Source: a bacterium (lineage in GTDB: Bacteria > Bacillota > Clostridia > Oscillospirales > Oscillospiraceae). Taken from it: a stretch of DNA of 64,000 bases. The stretch's first letter is position 1; the number at the start of each line of letters is the position of its first letter. The notes beneath the pieces were generated by a model that had not been told where the DNA came from, did no database searches, and saw only the letters and a program-made list of their open reading frames with translations. Position numbers and translations under genes: made by a program. The stretch lies in contig SFVI01000002.1 of NCBI GenBank assembly GCA_004560305.1, forward strand, positions 62,001 through 126,000. Direction: 5' to 3'. This document shows positions 7,900-16,388 of the stretch, piece by piece.

Positions 7900-8766
7900 A
7901 TGGAGAGAGAACGGATATCCGTGGTGATCCCCTGCTATAACCGCCGGGACAGAATCCTGGCCAGCGTGGAAAGCGTGCTGGGCCAGAGCTATGGTGATCT
8001 GGAGCTGATCGTGGTGGACGACGGTTCCACCGACGACACCGCCGCACTTTTTGAAAACTACCCGGACAGGCGCCTGCGCTTTCTGCGCTACGAGCGAAAC
8101 CGGGGCGCCTGCCATGCCAGAAACTACGGCGCGGAGCACGCAAGCGGCAAGTACCTGGCCTTTCAGGACAGCGACGACATCTGGCACCCGGACAAGCTGG
8201 AAAAGCAGCTGTGCCACCTTGGGGAGACCGGGGCTGACATGAGCTTCTGCGGCATGAACCGCATATCCGAAAGCGGCAGCCGCTTCTACTACCCGGTGCA
8301 TCCCTTTCACCCGGAGCGTGGGCTGGAGGAAATGCTGGCGGAGAACCGGGCCGGCACCCAGACCATGCTGATGCACCGGGAAGTATGGGAGACGCTGCGC
8401 TTTGACGAGAGCTTCCGCCGCTATCAGGACTGGGACTTCTCCATCCGGGCGGCCAAAGACTTTCGGCTGGCCTATCTGCCGGAGGCCCTGGTGGACTCGG
8501 CAGTGGGGGAGGACAGCATCTCCGCCGCGGTGAAGTCTTATCCGGCGCTGGTGCACCTGTATGAAAAGCACGAGGCCCTTTACCGGGCCTATCCTAAGAG
8601 CGACGCGGTGATGAACCGGCGCATGGGGAAACGCCTGCAGCGGACGGAGCCGGAAAAGGCCGCCGCACATTATTGGAAAAGCTTTCGGCTCAGCCATCAT
8701 CCTTATGATCTGGGCTGCTATATACGCGCAATGATCAACGCCAGGAAAGGGGACAGAAGCCTATGA
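7900..8766 (+). CDS. glycosyltransferase family 2 (GT-A fold)
   Basis: A 288-residue GT2 enzyme. The N-terminal half has ISVVIPCYNRRDRI, LELIVVDDGSTDDT (nucleotide-sugar binding), HARNYGAEHASGKY and the metal-binding FQDSDDIW at about residue 90. RRYQDWDFSIRAAK is the usual acceptor-side ED/QDWD motif. It transfers a sugar from a nucleotide donor to an acceptor that cannot be deduced. The C-terminal ~60 residues carry basic and aromatic segments but no clear transmembrane helix. The last four bases overlap the next glycosyltransferase (ATGA), so the two are probably made together. Confidence 0.86.
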   Translation: MERERISVVIPCYNRRDRILASVESVLGQSYGDLELIVVDDGSTDDTAALFENYPDRRLRFLRYERNRGACHARNYGAEHASGKYLAFQDSDDIWHPDKLEKQLCHLGETGADMSFCGMNRISESGSRFYYPVHPFHPERGLEEMLAENRAGTQTMLMHREVWETLRFDESFRRYQDWDFSIRAAKDFRLAYLPEALVDSAVGEDSISAAVKSYPALVHLYEKHEALYRAYPKSDAVMNRRMGKRLQRTEPEKAAAHYWKSFRLSHHPYDLGCYIRAMINARKGDRSL

Positions 8767-9683
8767 CAGCCTTCGTTATCCTTCATTACCGTGCCATTGA
8801 CTACACCAGAAAATGCGTGGCATGCATCAAGTCCCTGGAGGGCAGCAAGCACATCATCATCGTGGATAACGCTTCCCCTGACGGCACCGGCGCCGCGCTG
8901 AAGGCGGAGTATAAGGGCGACAAGGAAGTTACCGTGCTGCTCAACAAGGAGAACTCCGGCTTTGCCAGGGGCAATAATTATGGCGTCCGCTACGGCAAGT
9001 GCAAGCTGGCCCCGGACTATACGGTGGTTCTGAACAACGACGTGGAGATCACCCAGAAGGACTTTATTGCCCGGATCGATCAGATCTACAAGGCCAATCC
9101 CTTCGATGTGCTGGGGCCGGACATTGTTTCCGTGTTCTCCGGCATCCACCAGAGCCCCAAGTGCATGAAGGGCTTTGAACTGGAATCCGTGCGGCGGAAG
9201 ATGGCCTATGTGAAGCGCAGCCAGAACCCCATTCTTATGCTGCTCAGCAGCGGGGAAAAGAACAGCCCCACCCTCTGGCGGCAGGTGCAGCGCCGCAAGC
9301 GGGCCAAGCAGAACATCGATTCCGGCACGGTCTCCGAGGGCGTAGTGCTCCACGGCTCCTGTGTCATTTTCTCCAAGCGCTACATAGAAGAACACCCGGA
9401 GCCCTTCTACTGCAAGACCTTTATGTATTTTGAAATGGAGATTCTGGAGTGGCTCTGTCGGCATGAGGGGAAGGTCATCCGTTACGACCCCTCCATCTCC
9501 GTGCTGCATTACCAGTACATGTCCTCCCGGCAGGAGTTCCGCTCAGTACTCAAGCAGTCCAAGTTCGTGTGCAAGTGCCTGATGGAGTCCCTGAAGGCGG
9601 CGGAGGAACTGATGCTTATGAGCGAAGAACAGCGGATCCAGGCCAGGGGACTCCGTGAAAATCTGGCGCTGGCCGAGGCCTGA
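8763..9683 (+). CDS. glycosyltransferase family 2, rhamnosyltransferase-like
   Basis: A 306-residue GT2 protein of the subgroup with TAFVILHYRAIDYT at the N-terminus, HIIIVDNASPDGTG, ENSGFARGNNYGVRYG and VVLNNDVEI (metal site around residue 95). This pattern (FVILNY, DNxSxDG, GFAxGNN, LNNDxE) is typical of rhamnosyl- and related transferases in surface-polysaccharide clusters. GSCVIFSKRYIEEH and TFMYFEMEILEW follow in the acceptor half. The donor is not identifiable. It overlaps the upstream glycosyltransferase by 4 bp; the TupA-type gene follows after 17 bp. Confidence 0.84.
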   Translation: MTAFVILHYRAIDYTRKCVACIKSLEGSKHIIIVDNASPDGTGAALKAEYKGDKEVTVLLNKENSGFARGNNYGVRYGKCKLAPDYTVVLNNDVEITQKDFIARIDQIYKANPFDVLGPDIVSVFSGIHQSPKCMKGFELESVRRKMAYVKRSQNPILMLLSSGEKNSPTLWRQVQRRKRAKQNIDSGTVSEGVVLHGSCVIFSKRYIEEHPEPFYCKTFMYFEMEILEWLCRHEGKVIRYDPSISVLHYQYMSSRQEFRSVLKQSKFVCKCLMESLKAAEELMLMSEEQRIQARGLRENLALAEA

Positions 9684-9700
9684 GGGGGCGGTCGGACGAG

Positions 9701-10582
9701 GTGAAGAAGAAAAAAATTCATTCCGGGACAAGGGCCTTTTATACGGCGCTGTCTTATCTGTCCCCGGCGCTCAACACCAGGCTGCTGTTTCTGCGGAAGT
9801 TCGGCCGGCTGCCGGAGCTTCAGAACCCGAAGACGCTGAACGAGAAGCTGCTGAAGCTGAAGCTGGAGCGCTTCGGCAGCGACGAATTGGTGCGCCGGTG
9901 CGCGGACAAGTACCGGGTGCGGGACTTTGTCCGGCAGCGTGGCTGCGGCGAGACCCTGAACGAACTGATCGCCGTTTACGACCGGCCGGAGGATATCCGC
10001 TGGGAGCAGCTGCCGGAGCGCTTCGCCATGAAGTGGAACTTCGGCTGCGGCTATAATATCATCTGCCAGGACAAGGCGAAGCTGGACATCCCGGAGACGG
10101 TGAAGCAGCTGAAAAAATGGGGCCGGGAGCCCTTCTGGGCCTATTATTCCGAGCTGCAGTACAGAAACGTTGAGAAGAAGATCATTGTGGAAGAATACAT
10201 CGGCGATGGGGACGGCAGATTGCCGGAGGATTATAAGTTCTACTGCTTCAACGGCAAAGCCTATTGCTGCATGGTCTGTCAGGGCCGGGAAGAGGGCTGG
10301 CCCAGGTTTTATTTCATGGACCGGGACTTCCAACTGCTGCGGATCAACCGGGACTCCCGGAACGCGCCGGAGGACTTTTCCCTGCCCAAACCCAGGGATA
10401 TAGACGCGGCCTACGCCGTTGCCGATACCCTCAGCCAGGGCTTCCCCTTCGTGCGGGTAGACCTGTATCTGACGGAAAAGGGCGTCCGCTTCGGGGAGAT
10501 GACCTTCACCCCCGCGGCAGCCCTGGACAACAAGCGACTGCCGGAGACGGACCTGATGTTCGGTGCCATGATGGAAGTGTAA
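9701..10582 (+). CDS. TupA-like ATP-grasp protein
   Basis: A 293-residue protein of the ATPgrasp_TupA type (PF14305-like). Diagnostic blocks are LNEKLLKLKL, CADKYRVRDFV, FAMKWNFGCGYNII, IIVEEYIGDG, DYKFYCFNGKAY and FVRVDLYLTEKGVRFGEMTFTPAAAL near the C-terminus. TupA was named for teichuronopeptide synthesis, where an amino-acid polymer is attached to a uronic-acid polymer; relatives are common beside glycosyltransferases and are thought to join amino groups to glycan carboxyls. The start is GTG 9701 with a rather distant GAGGGGG. This is the fifth ATP-grasp gene type in the operon and the only TupA-type copy. Confidence 0.83.
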   Translation: MKKKKIHSGTRAFYTALSYLSPALNTRLLFLRKFGRLPELQNPKTLNEKLLKLKLERFGSDELVRRCADKYRVRDFVRQRGCGETLNELIAVYDRPEDIRWEQLPERFAMKWNFGCGYNIICQDKAKLDIPETVKQLKKWGREPFWAYYSELQYRNVEKKIIVEEYIGDGDGRLPEDYKFYCFNGKAYCCMVCQGREEGWPRFYFMDRDFQLLRINRDSRNAPEDFSLPKPRDIDAAYAVADTLSQGFPFVRVDLYLTEKGVRFGEMTFTPAAALDNKRLPETDLMFGAMMEV

Positions 10583-10604
10583 TATTATAATTGTTGGAGC
10601 TGGA

Positions 10605-11699
10605 ATGAAAATCGCAATTGTTGGAGCGGGCAACAGCGGCTGCGCGCTGGCGGCGGACTATGCGTACCGGGGCCATGCGGTGACGCTGATCAAAAGCTCC
10701 CGCTCGGTTCATGACGACAATTTTGAATATCTCTGCCAAAACGGCGGGCGGATGGTGCTGGAAGAATTCGGCACCGAGAAGCCGGGGATCATCTCCCGGC
10801 TGTCCCGGGAGCTGGCAGACGCGGCAGAATGCCAGGTGGTGCTGCTGTGCACCCAGACCGGCTATCAGCGGCAGGTGCTGGAAAAACTGGTGCCCCTGCT
10901 TCATGGAGGCCAGGTGCTGCTGATCGACCCTGGCTATCTGGCCACGGCCTTTGTGCTGGGACTGAATCCGCCGGAGGGCCTGATCATTGCCGAGGCGGAG
11001 AGCAATTTCATCGACGGCCGCATCTCCCGGCCAGGCCGATTCAAGGTTGGTTTTCGCAATGTGCGCAATCCCCTGGGGATCTATCCCCGGGCCGCCGTGC
11101 CCAAGGCCAGGGAAATTCTGGACCAGATGGGCACACCCTTTGCCTATCTGGAGAGCGTGGTGGAGGCGGCGCTGCACAACCCCAACATGATCGTGCACAC
11201 CGTGGGCGCCATTATGAGCATCCCCCGCATCGAAGCCACCGGCGGGGAGTACTGCATGTATCACGAGGTGTTCACCCCCTCGGTGTGGAATATTCTGGAG
11301 GCGCTGGACGGGGAGAAGATGGCAGTGCTGCAAAGCCTGGGCTATGAGGCGCTGCCCTATGTGGAGGCCTGCAAGTTCCGCAACAGTCTGGATGAGCAGC
11401 GGCCGGGCAAAGAAGTGTTCTTTGAATATGCCGCCATGCCCACCCGGGCCAAGGGGCCGGTGAGTGTGGATTCCCGGTATATCACCGAGGATGTGCCCCA
11501 GGGGCTGGTGCTGCTGGAATCCCTGGGCAGAGCGCTGCATATCGCTACGCCGGTGGCCAGCGCCCTGATTGAGATTGCTTCGGCGGCGCTTGGGCGGCCT
11601 TTGCGGGCGCAGGGGCGCACGCTGGACGCTCTGGGCCATGAGATCGTGGATCAGATTCTGGATGACGCAAGAGGCGGAATGAGTCCATGTCACGTTTGA
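10605..11699 (+). CDS. NAD/NADP octopine/nopaline (opine)-type dehydrogenase
   Basis: A 364-residue protein with an N-terminal Rossmann domain (KIAIVGAGNSGCALAADYA, residues 2-20) and the helical C-terminal domain of opine dehydrogenases (PF02317-like). EAALHNPNMIVHTVGA at about 185-200 contains the His/Asn pair conserved in the family. Opine dehydrogenases reductively condense an alpha-keto acid such as pyruvate with the amino group of an amino acid to give an N-(1-carboxyethyl) amino acid, or act on related substrates. Its place in a glycan operon suggests it supplies an opine-like acid to the ATP-grasp ligases. That is inference; a 2-dehydropantoate-reductase-like activity is an alternative. 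It overlaps the next gene by 13 bp. Confidence 0.8.
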   Translation: MKIAIVGAGNSGCALAADYAYRGHAVTLIKSSRSVHDDNFEYLCQNGGRMVLEEFGTEKPGIISRLSRELADAAECQVVLLCTQTGYQRQVLEKLVPLLHGGQVLLIDPGYLATAFVLGLNPPEGLIIAEAESNFIDGRISRPGRFKVGFRNVRNPLGIYPRAAVPKAREILDQMGTPFAYLESVVEAALHNPNMIVHTVGAIMSIPRIEATGGEYCMYHEVFTPSVWNILEALDGEKMAVLQSLGYEALPYVEACKFRNSLDEQRPGKEVFFEYAAMPTRAKGPVSVDSRYITEDVPQGLVLLESLGRALHIATPVASALIEIASAALGRPLRAQGRTLDALGHEIVDQILDDARGGMSPCHV

Positions 11700-12685
11700 A
11701 CGCTATCAAAAAGACCTGGGCCATGAGCCGAAAGCTCAGTGCCCAGCGGCGGGGCAGCGCACTGGGGTATTTTATCGATGCGCTGCGGTGCAGTACGCGG
11801 CATGGGGCCTCGCCGGAGAATTATTATGTGCTGCGCTTTTATGAGCTGGATGAGGAGCAGCGGGGCCGGTTTCTGACCTCCGGCCGATCCAAGGCGGTGG
11901 ATGCGGCGCTGAACCGCAGGGCCACCCAGGAGGACAAGCTGCTGATTGGCCGCAAGGAGCTGTTCAATGAAGGCTTCCGGGGCCTGGTGAAGCGGGACTT
12001 CCTCTATGTGCCGGAGCATGAGCTTAAGGAGTTTGTGGCTTTCATCCGGCGGCATGAGCGGTTCATGCTCAAGCCCACCGGCGGCACCATGGGCCGGGGG
12101 ATCGAGAGGCTGTGCTCGGCTGATGTTGAGCCGGAGGCGTTGTACGAGCGTTGCCGGGAGCAGAAGCTGCTGCTGGAGGAAGTGATCCGGCAGCACCCGG
12201 CGCTGGACGCGGTGAACCCCAGCTGTGTCAACACGGTGCGGATCAATGCCGCCCGGGGCTTTGACGGAAAGCTGCGGCTGATCGGAGCCTGCCTGAAATG
12301 CGGCGGGGCCGGGGCAGTGACGGATAATTTCCACACCGGCGGCGTGGCCTATCCCCTGGATCTGGAGAGCGGAACGGTCACCGGGCCGGGGCGGAACAAT
12401 GTGGATATTCAAAATTATGAACGCCATCCCGGGACAGACTTTATTATGCCGGGCTTTACTGTGCCTTATTGGCAGGATGTGAAAGACTGTGTCATGCAGG
12501 GGATGGATCGGGTGCCCAGCCTGGGCTATGTGGGCTGGGACGTGGCGGTGACACCGGAGGGGCCGGAGCTGATCGAGGGCAACTTCCACTGGCCCGGCGG
12601 GAACATCATACAGTTTGACGGTGTGGGCAAGTACCCCATGATTCTGGAATGTTTGGGTGAGAGATATGAAGAACATACTGACTGA
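11687..12685 (+). CDS. sugar-transfer-associated ATP-grasp protein (copy 3)
   Basis: A 332-residue ATPgrasp_ST paralogue. Motifs in order are LLIGRKELFNEGF, RFMLKPTGGTMGRGIE (glycine loop near residue 125), LLEEVIRQHP, SCVNTVRINAA, NFHTGGVAYPLD, MPGFTVPYW and GYVGWDVAVTPEGPELIEGNFHWPG. The GWD and E-x-N residues that bind metal-ATP in this fold are present. ATG 11687 lies within the 3' end of the opine dehydrogenase gene, 9 bp after GAGGCGGA, implying translational coupling with it. The overlap makes this copy the best candidate for using the dehydrogenase product. The substrate is unproven. Confidence 0.8.
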   Translation: MSRLNAIKKTWAMSRKLSAQRRGSALGYFIDALRCSTRHGASPENYYVLRFYELDEEQRGRFLTSGRSKAVDAALNRRATQEDKLLIGRKELFNEGFRGLVKRDFLYVPEHELKEFVAFIRRHERFMLKPTGGTMGRGIERLCSADVEPEALYERCREQKLLLEEVIRQHPALDAVNPSCVNTVRINAARGFDGKLRLIGACLKCGGAGAVTDNFHTGGVAYPLDLESGTVTGPGRNNVDIQNYERHPGTDFIMPGFTVPYWQDVKDCVMQGMDRVPSLGYVGWDVAVTPEGPELIEGNFHWPGGNIIQFDGVGKYPMILECLGERYEEHTD

Positions 12686-13733
12686 GAATTTCATCGTGAA
12701 AAATCTGCGGGCTTTCCCGGTGCTGCGGCGGCGCTTCAAGACCTATGTGAAGGGCATTGACCGCATCCCCGATGGTTTTACTGAGCGGAAGCTGTTTTAT
12801 GATTACATCAAGGTGCGGCGGAACAACCCGGAGAAGCGGGTGTCCATGTCGGAATATACCATTTTCGGCTTCCACTCCCTGCCGGTGGAGGAGCAGAAGA
12901 AGTTCCTCACCGACACGGAGGCCACCCTGCTGATGCGGCCCTACAACGCCGAGAGTGAGCCCTACCTGAAGGACAAGGTGGCCTTTCTGAAAAACTTCTC
13001 AGAGTATGTGAGCCGGGACTGGCTCTATGTGCCGGAGGCAACGCCGGAGCAGTTTGTGGACTTCGTCCGGCGCAACGGCTCCGTGGCCCTGAAGCCGCAG
13101 CTTTCCAGCTGGGGCATCGGCTTTAAGAAAATGACTGCTGAGGATCTGGAGCAGGTGGAGGATTTTGACGCTTTCTACCAGAACCTGATCGATAAGAAGT
13201 ACCTGGCGGAGCAGTTCATCCAGTCTGACCCGGCTCTGGCCCGCTTCCATCCGGAGTCCCTGAACACCCTGCGGGTCATCACCTTCCGCAACGGGGAGCG
13301 GTTCCAGGTCTTTGGCTGCGGATTGCGGGTAGGCAACAAGGGGCTGCACGTGGACAATGCCCACGGCGGCGGCATCTTCTGCGAGATCGACCCGGAGACC
13401 GGCATCATCATCACTGACGGCCTGGATGAGCACGGCAACTACTATGAGCGGCACCCCATGACCGGCGTGAAGTTCAAGGGAGAGCAGATCCCTTATTGGG
13501 ATGAAGTGATCGACCTTTGCCGCCGGGCTTCCACCACCCTGCCCTGCCTGAAGGTGGTGGGCTGGGACGTGGCCATTCTCCCCGGCGGGAAGCTGGAGCT
13601 GATCGAGGGCAACCACAACCCGGGCATGAACATTGTCCAGGCTCCGGCCAAGCACGGCGTCCACGACAAGTTTGCCAATCTGCTGATCGATTTCTACGGT
13701 TACCCGGAACCCAACGAGACCGCTGCGATCTGA
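12666..13733 (+). CDS. sugar-transfer-associated ATP-grasp protein (copy 4)
   Basis: A 355-residue ATPgrasp_ST paralogue and the last gene of the operon. Visible motifs are SVALKPQLSSWGIGFKK, LAEQFIQSD, ESLNTLRVITFR, DNAHGGGIFCEID, VKFKGEQIPYW, VVGWDVAILPGG and ELIEGNHNPGMN. The N-terminal ~110 residues are a family-typical helical part (FTERKLFYDYIKVRR). The start is ATG 12666, in-frame with GTG 12657, inside the 3' end of copy 3 (20-bp overlap) with GGGTGAGAG ahead of it. A clear terminator follows 12 bp after the stop. Confidence 0.8.
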   Translation: MKNILTENFIVKNLRAFPVLRRRFKTYVKGIDRIPDGFTERKLFYDYIKVRRNNPEKRVSMSEYTIFGFHSLPVEEQKKFLTDTEATLLMRPYNAESEPYLKDKVAFLKNFSEYVSRDWLYVPEATPEQFVDFVRRNGSVALKPQLSSWGIGFKKMTAEDLEQVEDFDAFYQNLIDKKYLAEQFIQSDPALARFHPESLNTLRVITFRNGERFQVFGCGLRVGNKGLHVDNAHGGGIFCEIDPETGIIITDGLDEHGNYYERHPMTGVKFKGEQIPYWDEVIDLCRRASTTLPCLKVVGWDVAILPGGKLELIEGNHNPGMNIVQAPAKHGVHDKFANLLIDFYGYPEPNETAAI

Positions 13734-13744
13734 AACAGAATACA

Positions 13745-13776
13745 AAAGGCGCGGTTTAACAAGACCGCGCCTTTTT
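13745..13776 (+). terminator. terminator of the ATP-grasp/glycan operon
   Basis: AAAGGCGCGGT stem, ACCGCGCC return and a TTTTT tract: a standard intrinsic terminator closing the operon that begins at 3119. Confidence 0.9.
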
Positions 13777-13779
13777 ATC

Positions 13780-13809
13780 TTGACATTGGGGAGAACGGGT
13801 GGAATAATA
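13780..13809 (+). promoter_or_regulatory. promoter of the fumarase operon
   Basis: A perfect -35 TTGACA (13780-13785) lies 17-18 bp before AATAATA (13803-13809), and the ATG is 38 bp further on. The -35 starts within 4 bp of the preceding terminator. Confidence 0.6.
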
Positions 13810-13846
13810 CCCTTGTTAATCCTGTGCTTAGTTGGGAGGAAAAACC

Positions 13847-14686
13847 ATGCGAACCATATCCGCGCAACAGATCAGCGATACCGTGGCAAGGCTGTGTATC
13901 CGGGCCAACAAGGAACTGCCGGAGGATATTGTCCGGGCCATGCGCGCCGCTGCTGCGGAGGAACCCTGGCCCCTGGCCAAAAGCACCCTGGGTGTGCTGT
14001 GCGAGAATATTGACGCGGCGGCGGAGCGGAATCTGCCCGTCTGCCAGGACACAGGGCTGGCCTGCGTGTTCGCGGAGCTGGGCCAGGATGTGCATATTGA
14101 AGGAGATTTTACCCAGGCCGTCAACGATGGCGTCCGCCGGGGCTATGCGGAGGGCTACCTTCGAAAGAGCGTGGTCTGCGACCCACTGCGCCGGGTGAAC
14201 ACCGGGGACAACACGCCTGCCGCCATCACGGTGGAGCTGGTGCCGGGGGATAAACTGAAGCTGACGGTGATCCCCAAGGGCTTCGGCAGCGAGAACATGA
14301 GCCGCCTGGCCATGCTGAAGCCTGCCGACGGCCTGGAGGGCGTGAAGCGCTTCGTGGTGGAGACAGTAAAGGCCGCCGGCTCCAACCCCTGCCCGCCCAT
14401 TGTGGTGGGCGTGGGCATAGGCGGCACCTTTGACAAGGCGGCGGCCCTGGCCAAGCATGCCTTGCTGCGGCCTATTGACCAGCCCAATGCCGACCCTTAC
14501 TATGCGGCCCTGGAAAAGGAACTGCTGGAGCAGATCAACGCCTTGGGCACCGGCCCCCAGGGCTTCGGCGGCAGAACCACCGCTTTGGGCCTGAACATTG
14601 AGACCATGCCCACCCATGTGGCCGGGCTGCCGGTGGCGGTAAACATCAGCTGCCACGTGACCCGCCGGGCCAGCGCAGTCTTATAG
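13847..14686 (+). CDS. fumA: class I fumarate hydratase, alpha subunit
   Basis: A 279-residue N-terminal subunit of the two-subunit, oxygen-sensitive [4Fe-4S] fumarase, which interconverts fumarate and malate. Motifs are LPVCQDTGLACVF (first cluster cysteine), SENMSRL, SNPCPPIVVGVGIGG (second cysteine) and ISCHVTRRA (third). The start is ATG 13847, placed by GGGAGGA; an in-frame TTG 15 bp upstream covers the ribosome site and is unlikely. The beta subunit is encoded 1.7 kb downstream after an interposed glycosyltransferase gene, instead of immediately as usual. Confidence 0.92.
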   Translation: MRTISAQQISDTVARLCIRANKELPEDIVRAMRAAAAEEPWPLAKSTLGVLCENIDAAAERNLPVCQDTGLACVFAELGQDVHIEGDFTQAVNDGVRRGYAEGYLRKSVVCDPLRRVNTGDNTPAAITVELVPGDKLKLTVIPKGFGSENMSRLAMLKPADGLEGVKRFVVETVKAAGSNPCPPIVVGVGIGGTFDKAAALAKHALLRPIDQPNADPYYAALEKELLEQINALGTGPQGFGGRTTALGLNIETMPTHVAGLPVAVNISCHVTRRASAVL

Positions 14687-14689
14687 TCA

Positions 14690-14720
14690 GTTTACATAAT
14701 TGAAAAACAGTTGACATAAC
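14690..14720 (+). repeat. paired CAGTTKACATAAY direct repeat
   Basis: Two near-identical 12-13-mers, CAGTTTACATAAT and CAGTTGACATAAC, start 20 bp apart in the 41-bp gap before the GT-C gene. The second contains TTGACA, so it may form part of a promoter. The same core recurs at other intergenic sites in the window. Confidence 0.5.
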
Positions 14721-14727
14721 GAAAGGT

Positions 14728-16386
14728 ATGAATCTTGTTTTCCTTTTCGCCGCCGCGATACTCAGCGCTTTGACCATATACAGGCTTCTGCTCCGGCCCC
14801 AAATGGAGGGGCAGCCCGATGGGGACACTGGACGGTACCGGCTACTGCTTTTGCTGGCTGCACTGCTGGCGGTGGCTGTCCGGGTGTACCGCTTTGGCGG
14901 GGTGCCTGGGGGCTTCAATCAGGACGGGGCCATGGCCGCCATTGACGCCAAAGCTCTGGCCGACTATGGCACGGACCATTATGGGATGCGCTGGCCGGTG
15001 CACCTCACCGCCTGGGGCTATGGCCAGATGAGCGCGCTGCTGTCCTATCTGATGGCGCCCTGCATCAAGTTATTTGGCTTCCATGCGGTGAGCCTGCGGC
15101 TGCCCCAGCTTCTGGTCAGCCTGTTGGGACTTGCTGCTTTGTATCTGTTCTGCCGGGAGGCTTTTGGGAAAGGGCCGGCGCTGGCGGTGTTGTTCTTTGC
15201 CGCCATAGATCCCTGGCACATCATGCAGAGCCGCTGGGCCCTGGACTGCAATCTGTACCCCCATTTCTTCCTGTTTGGGCTGTACTTTCTGCACAAGTCT
15301 TTAAGCGGCAGAAAGCGGCTGTGGCTCTGCTTTTCCATGGGCTTGTTCGGCCTGTGTATGTACTGCTACGGCATTGCCATTTATACTTTGCCGGTGTTTC
15401 TGGTGCTGGCCTGCGTGTACCTGCTGGTCAAAAAGCGGGTGCGGATCGGGGAAGCGCTGCTGGCGCTGGCGGTGTGGCTGGCGGTGGCTTGGCCCTTTAT
15501 CCTGGTGATGGCCATCAACTTCTTCCGGTGGGACACCATAGAGACGCCTTTGTTTACGCTGCCCTACTTCGCGGGCAGTGTCCGCTCCGGCGACATTCTG
15601 TTTTTCTCGGAAAACATCCCGGCCCAGCTATGGCAGAACATGAAGGCGCTGGCGGATGCGGTCATTATCCAGAAGCCGGACCTGCCCTGGAACAGCATCG
15701 GACAGTTCGGCAGCCTGTATCTGTTCTCCCTGCCCTTTGCCATTGCCGGATTGGTGTGGCTTCTGAAACGGCTGAAAACCAGCGACGGGGCCGTGCTGCT
15801 GCTCCTGTTTTTCGTCACCGGTGTCTGGTGCGGCCTGTGCACTAACAATGTGAACATCAACCGGGTGAACATCATTTTCTATCCCATGCTGTGCTTCACC
15901 GGCCTGGGACTTTACGCGGTGGGGCGCTGTGTGCGTGTCCGGTTTTTGCGGCCCGGTCTGGCGGCGGGGTATCTGCTGGCCTTCTGCCTGTTCTGCGGCT
16001 GTTATTTCGGCCCTTATGCACAGCAGATCGAGGGCTATTTTCTGAAAGATTTTGGGGATGCGGTGGTTTCCCTGAAGGACAGCCCTGCGGAGAAGCTTTA
16101 TATCACCGGCAAAAGCCAGGGAGAGAACACCGCCTACGTCAGCCAGGTGCTGACCTTGTTCTACCACGAGACGGACGCGGAATACTTCCAGGGCAAGCGG
16201 CAGCTTCCGGGTCTGCTTCCCTTTAGGGAGCGCTACACCTTCGCCAATATGGAGCAGCTTGTGATCGACCCACAGGAGAACGCAGCCTATGTGGCGGCGG
16301 AGGAGGAACTGAAATTTTTTGAGCTGGACGCCTATGAGATGGAGCGGTACGGAAGCTATTATGTGCTGCGGACAAAAGGAGAATAG
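14728..16386 (+). CDS. GT-C fold membrane glycosyltransferase (PMT/ArnT-like)
   Basis: A 552-residue protein with about 11 transmembrane segments. The first extracytoplasmic loop has GGFNQDGAMAAIDAKAL (residues about 62-78), the acidic-residue region typical of dolichyl-phosphate-mannose and polyprenyl-phosphate-sugar dependent GT-C enzymes, followed by YGMRWPVHL. A soluble C-terminal domain of ~100 residues ends the protein. It probably moves a sugar from a polyprenyl-phosphate donor to a surface acceptor outside the membrane. It sits between the fumarase subunit genes: 41 bp after fumA, and its last codons (AAAGGAG) form the ribosome site of fumB. It may serve the glycan operon just upstream, but no motif proves a link. 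Confidence 0.75.
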   Translation: MNLVFLFAAAILSALTIYRLLLRPQMEGQPDGDTGRYRLLLLLAALLAVAVRVYRFGGVPGGFNQDGAMAAIDAKALADYGTDHYGMRWPVHLTAWGYGQMSALLSYLMAPCIKLFGFHAVSLRLPQLLVSLLGLAALYLFCREAFGKGPALAVLFFAAIDPWHIMQSRWALDCNLYPHFFLFGLYFLHKSLSGRKRLWLCFSMGLFGLCMYCYGIAIYTLPVFLVLACVYLLVKKRVRIGEALLALAVWLAVAWPFILVMAINFFRWDTIETPLFTLPYFAGSVRSGDILFFSENIPAQLWQNMKALADAVIIQKPDLPWNSIGQFGSLYLFSLPFAIAGLVWLLKRLKTSDGAVLLLLFFVTGVWCGLCTNNVNINRVNIIFYPMLCFTGLGLYAVGRCVRVRFLRPGLAAGYLLAFCLFCGCYFGPYAQQIEGYFLKDFGDAVVSLKDSPAEKLYITGKSQGENTAYVSQVLTLFYHETDAEYFQGKRQLPGLLPFRERYTFANMEQLVIDPQENAAYVAAEEELKFFELDAYEMERYGSYYVLRTKGE

Positions 16387-16388
16387 CC

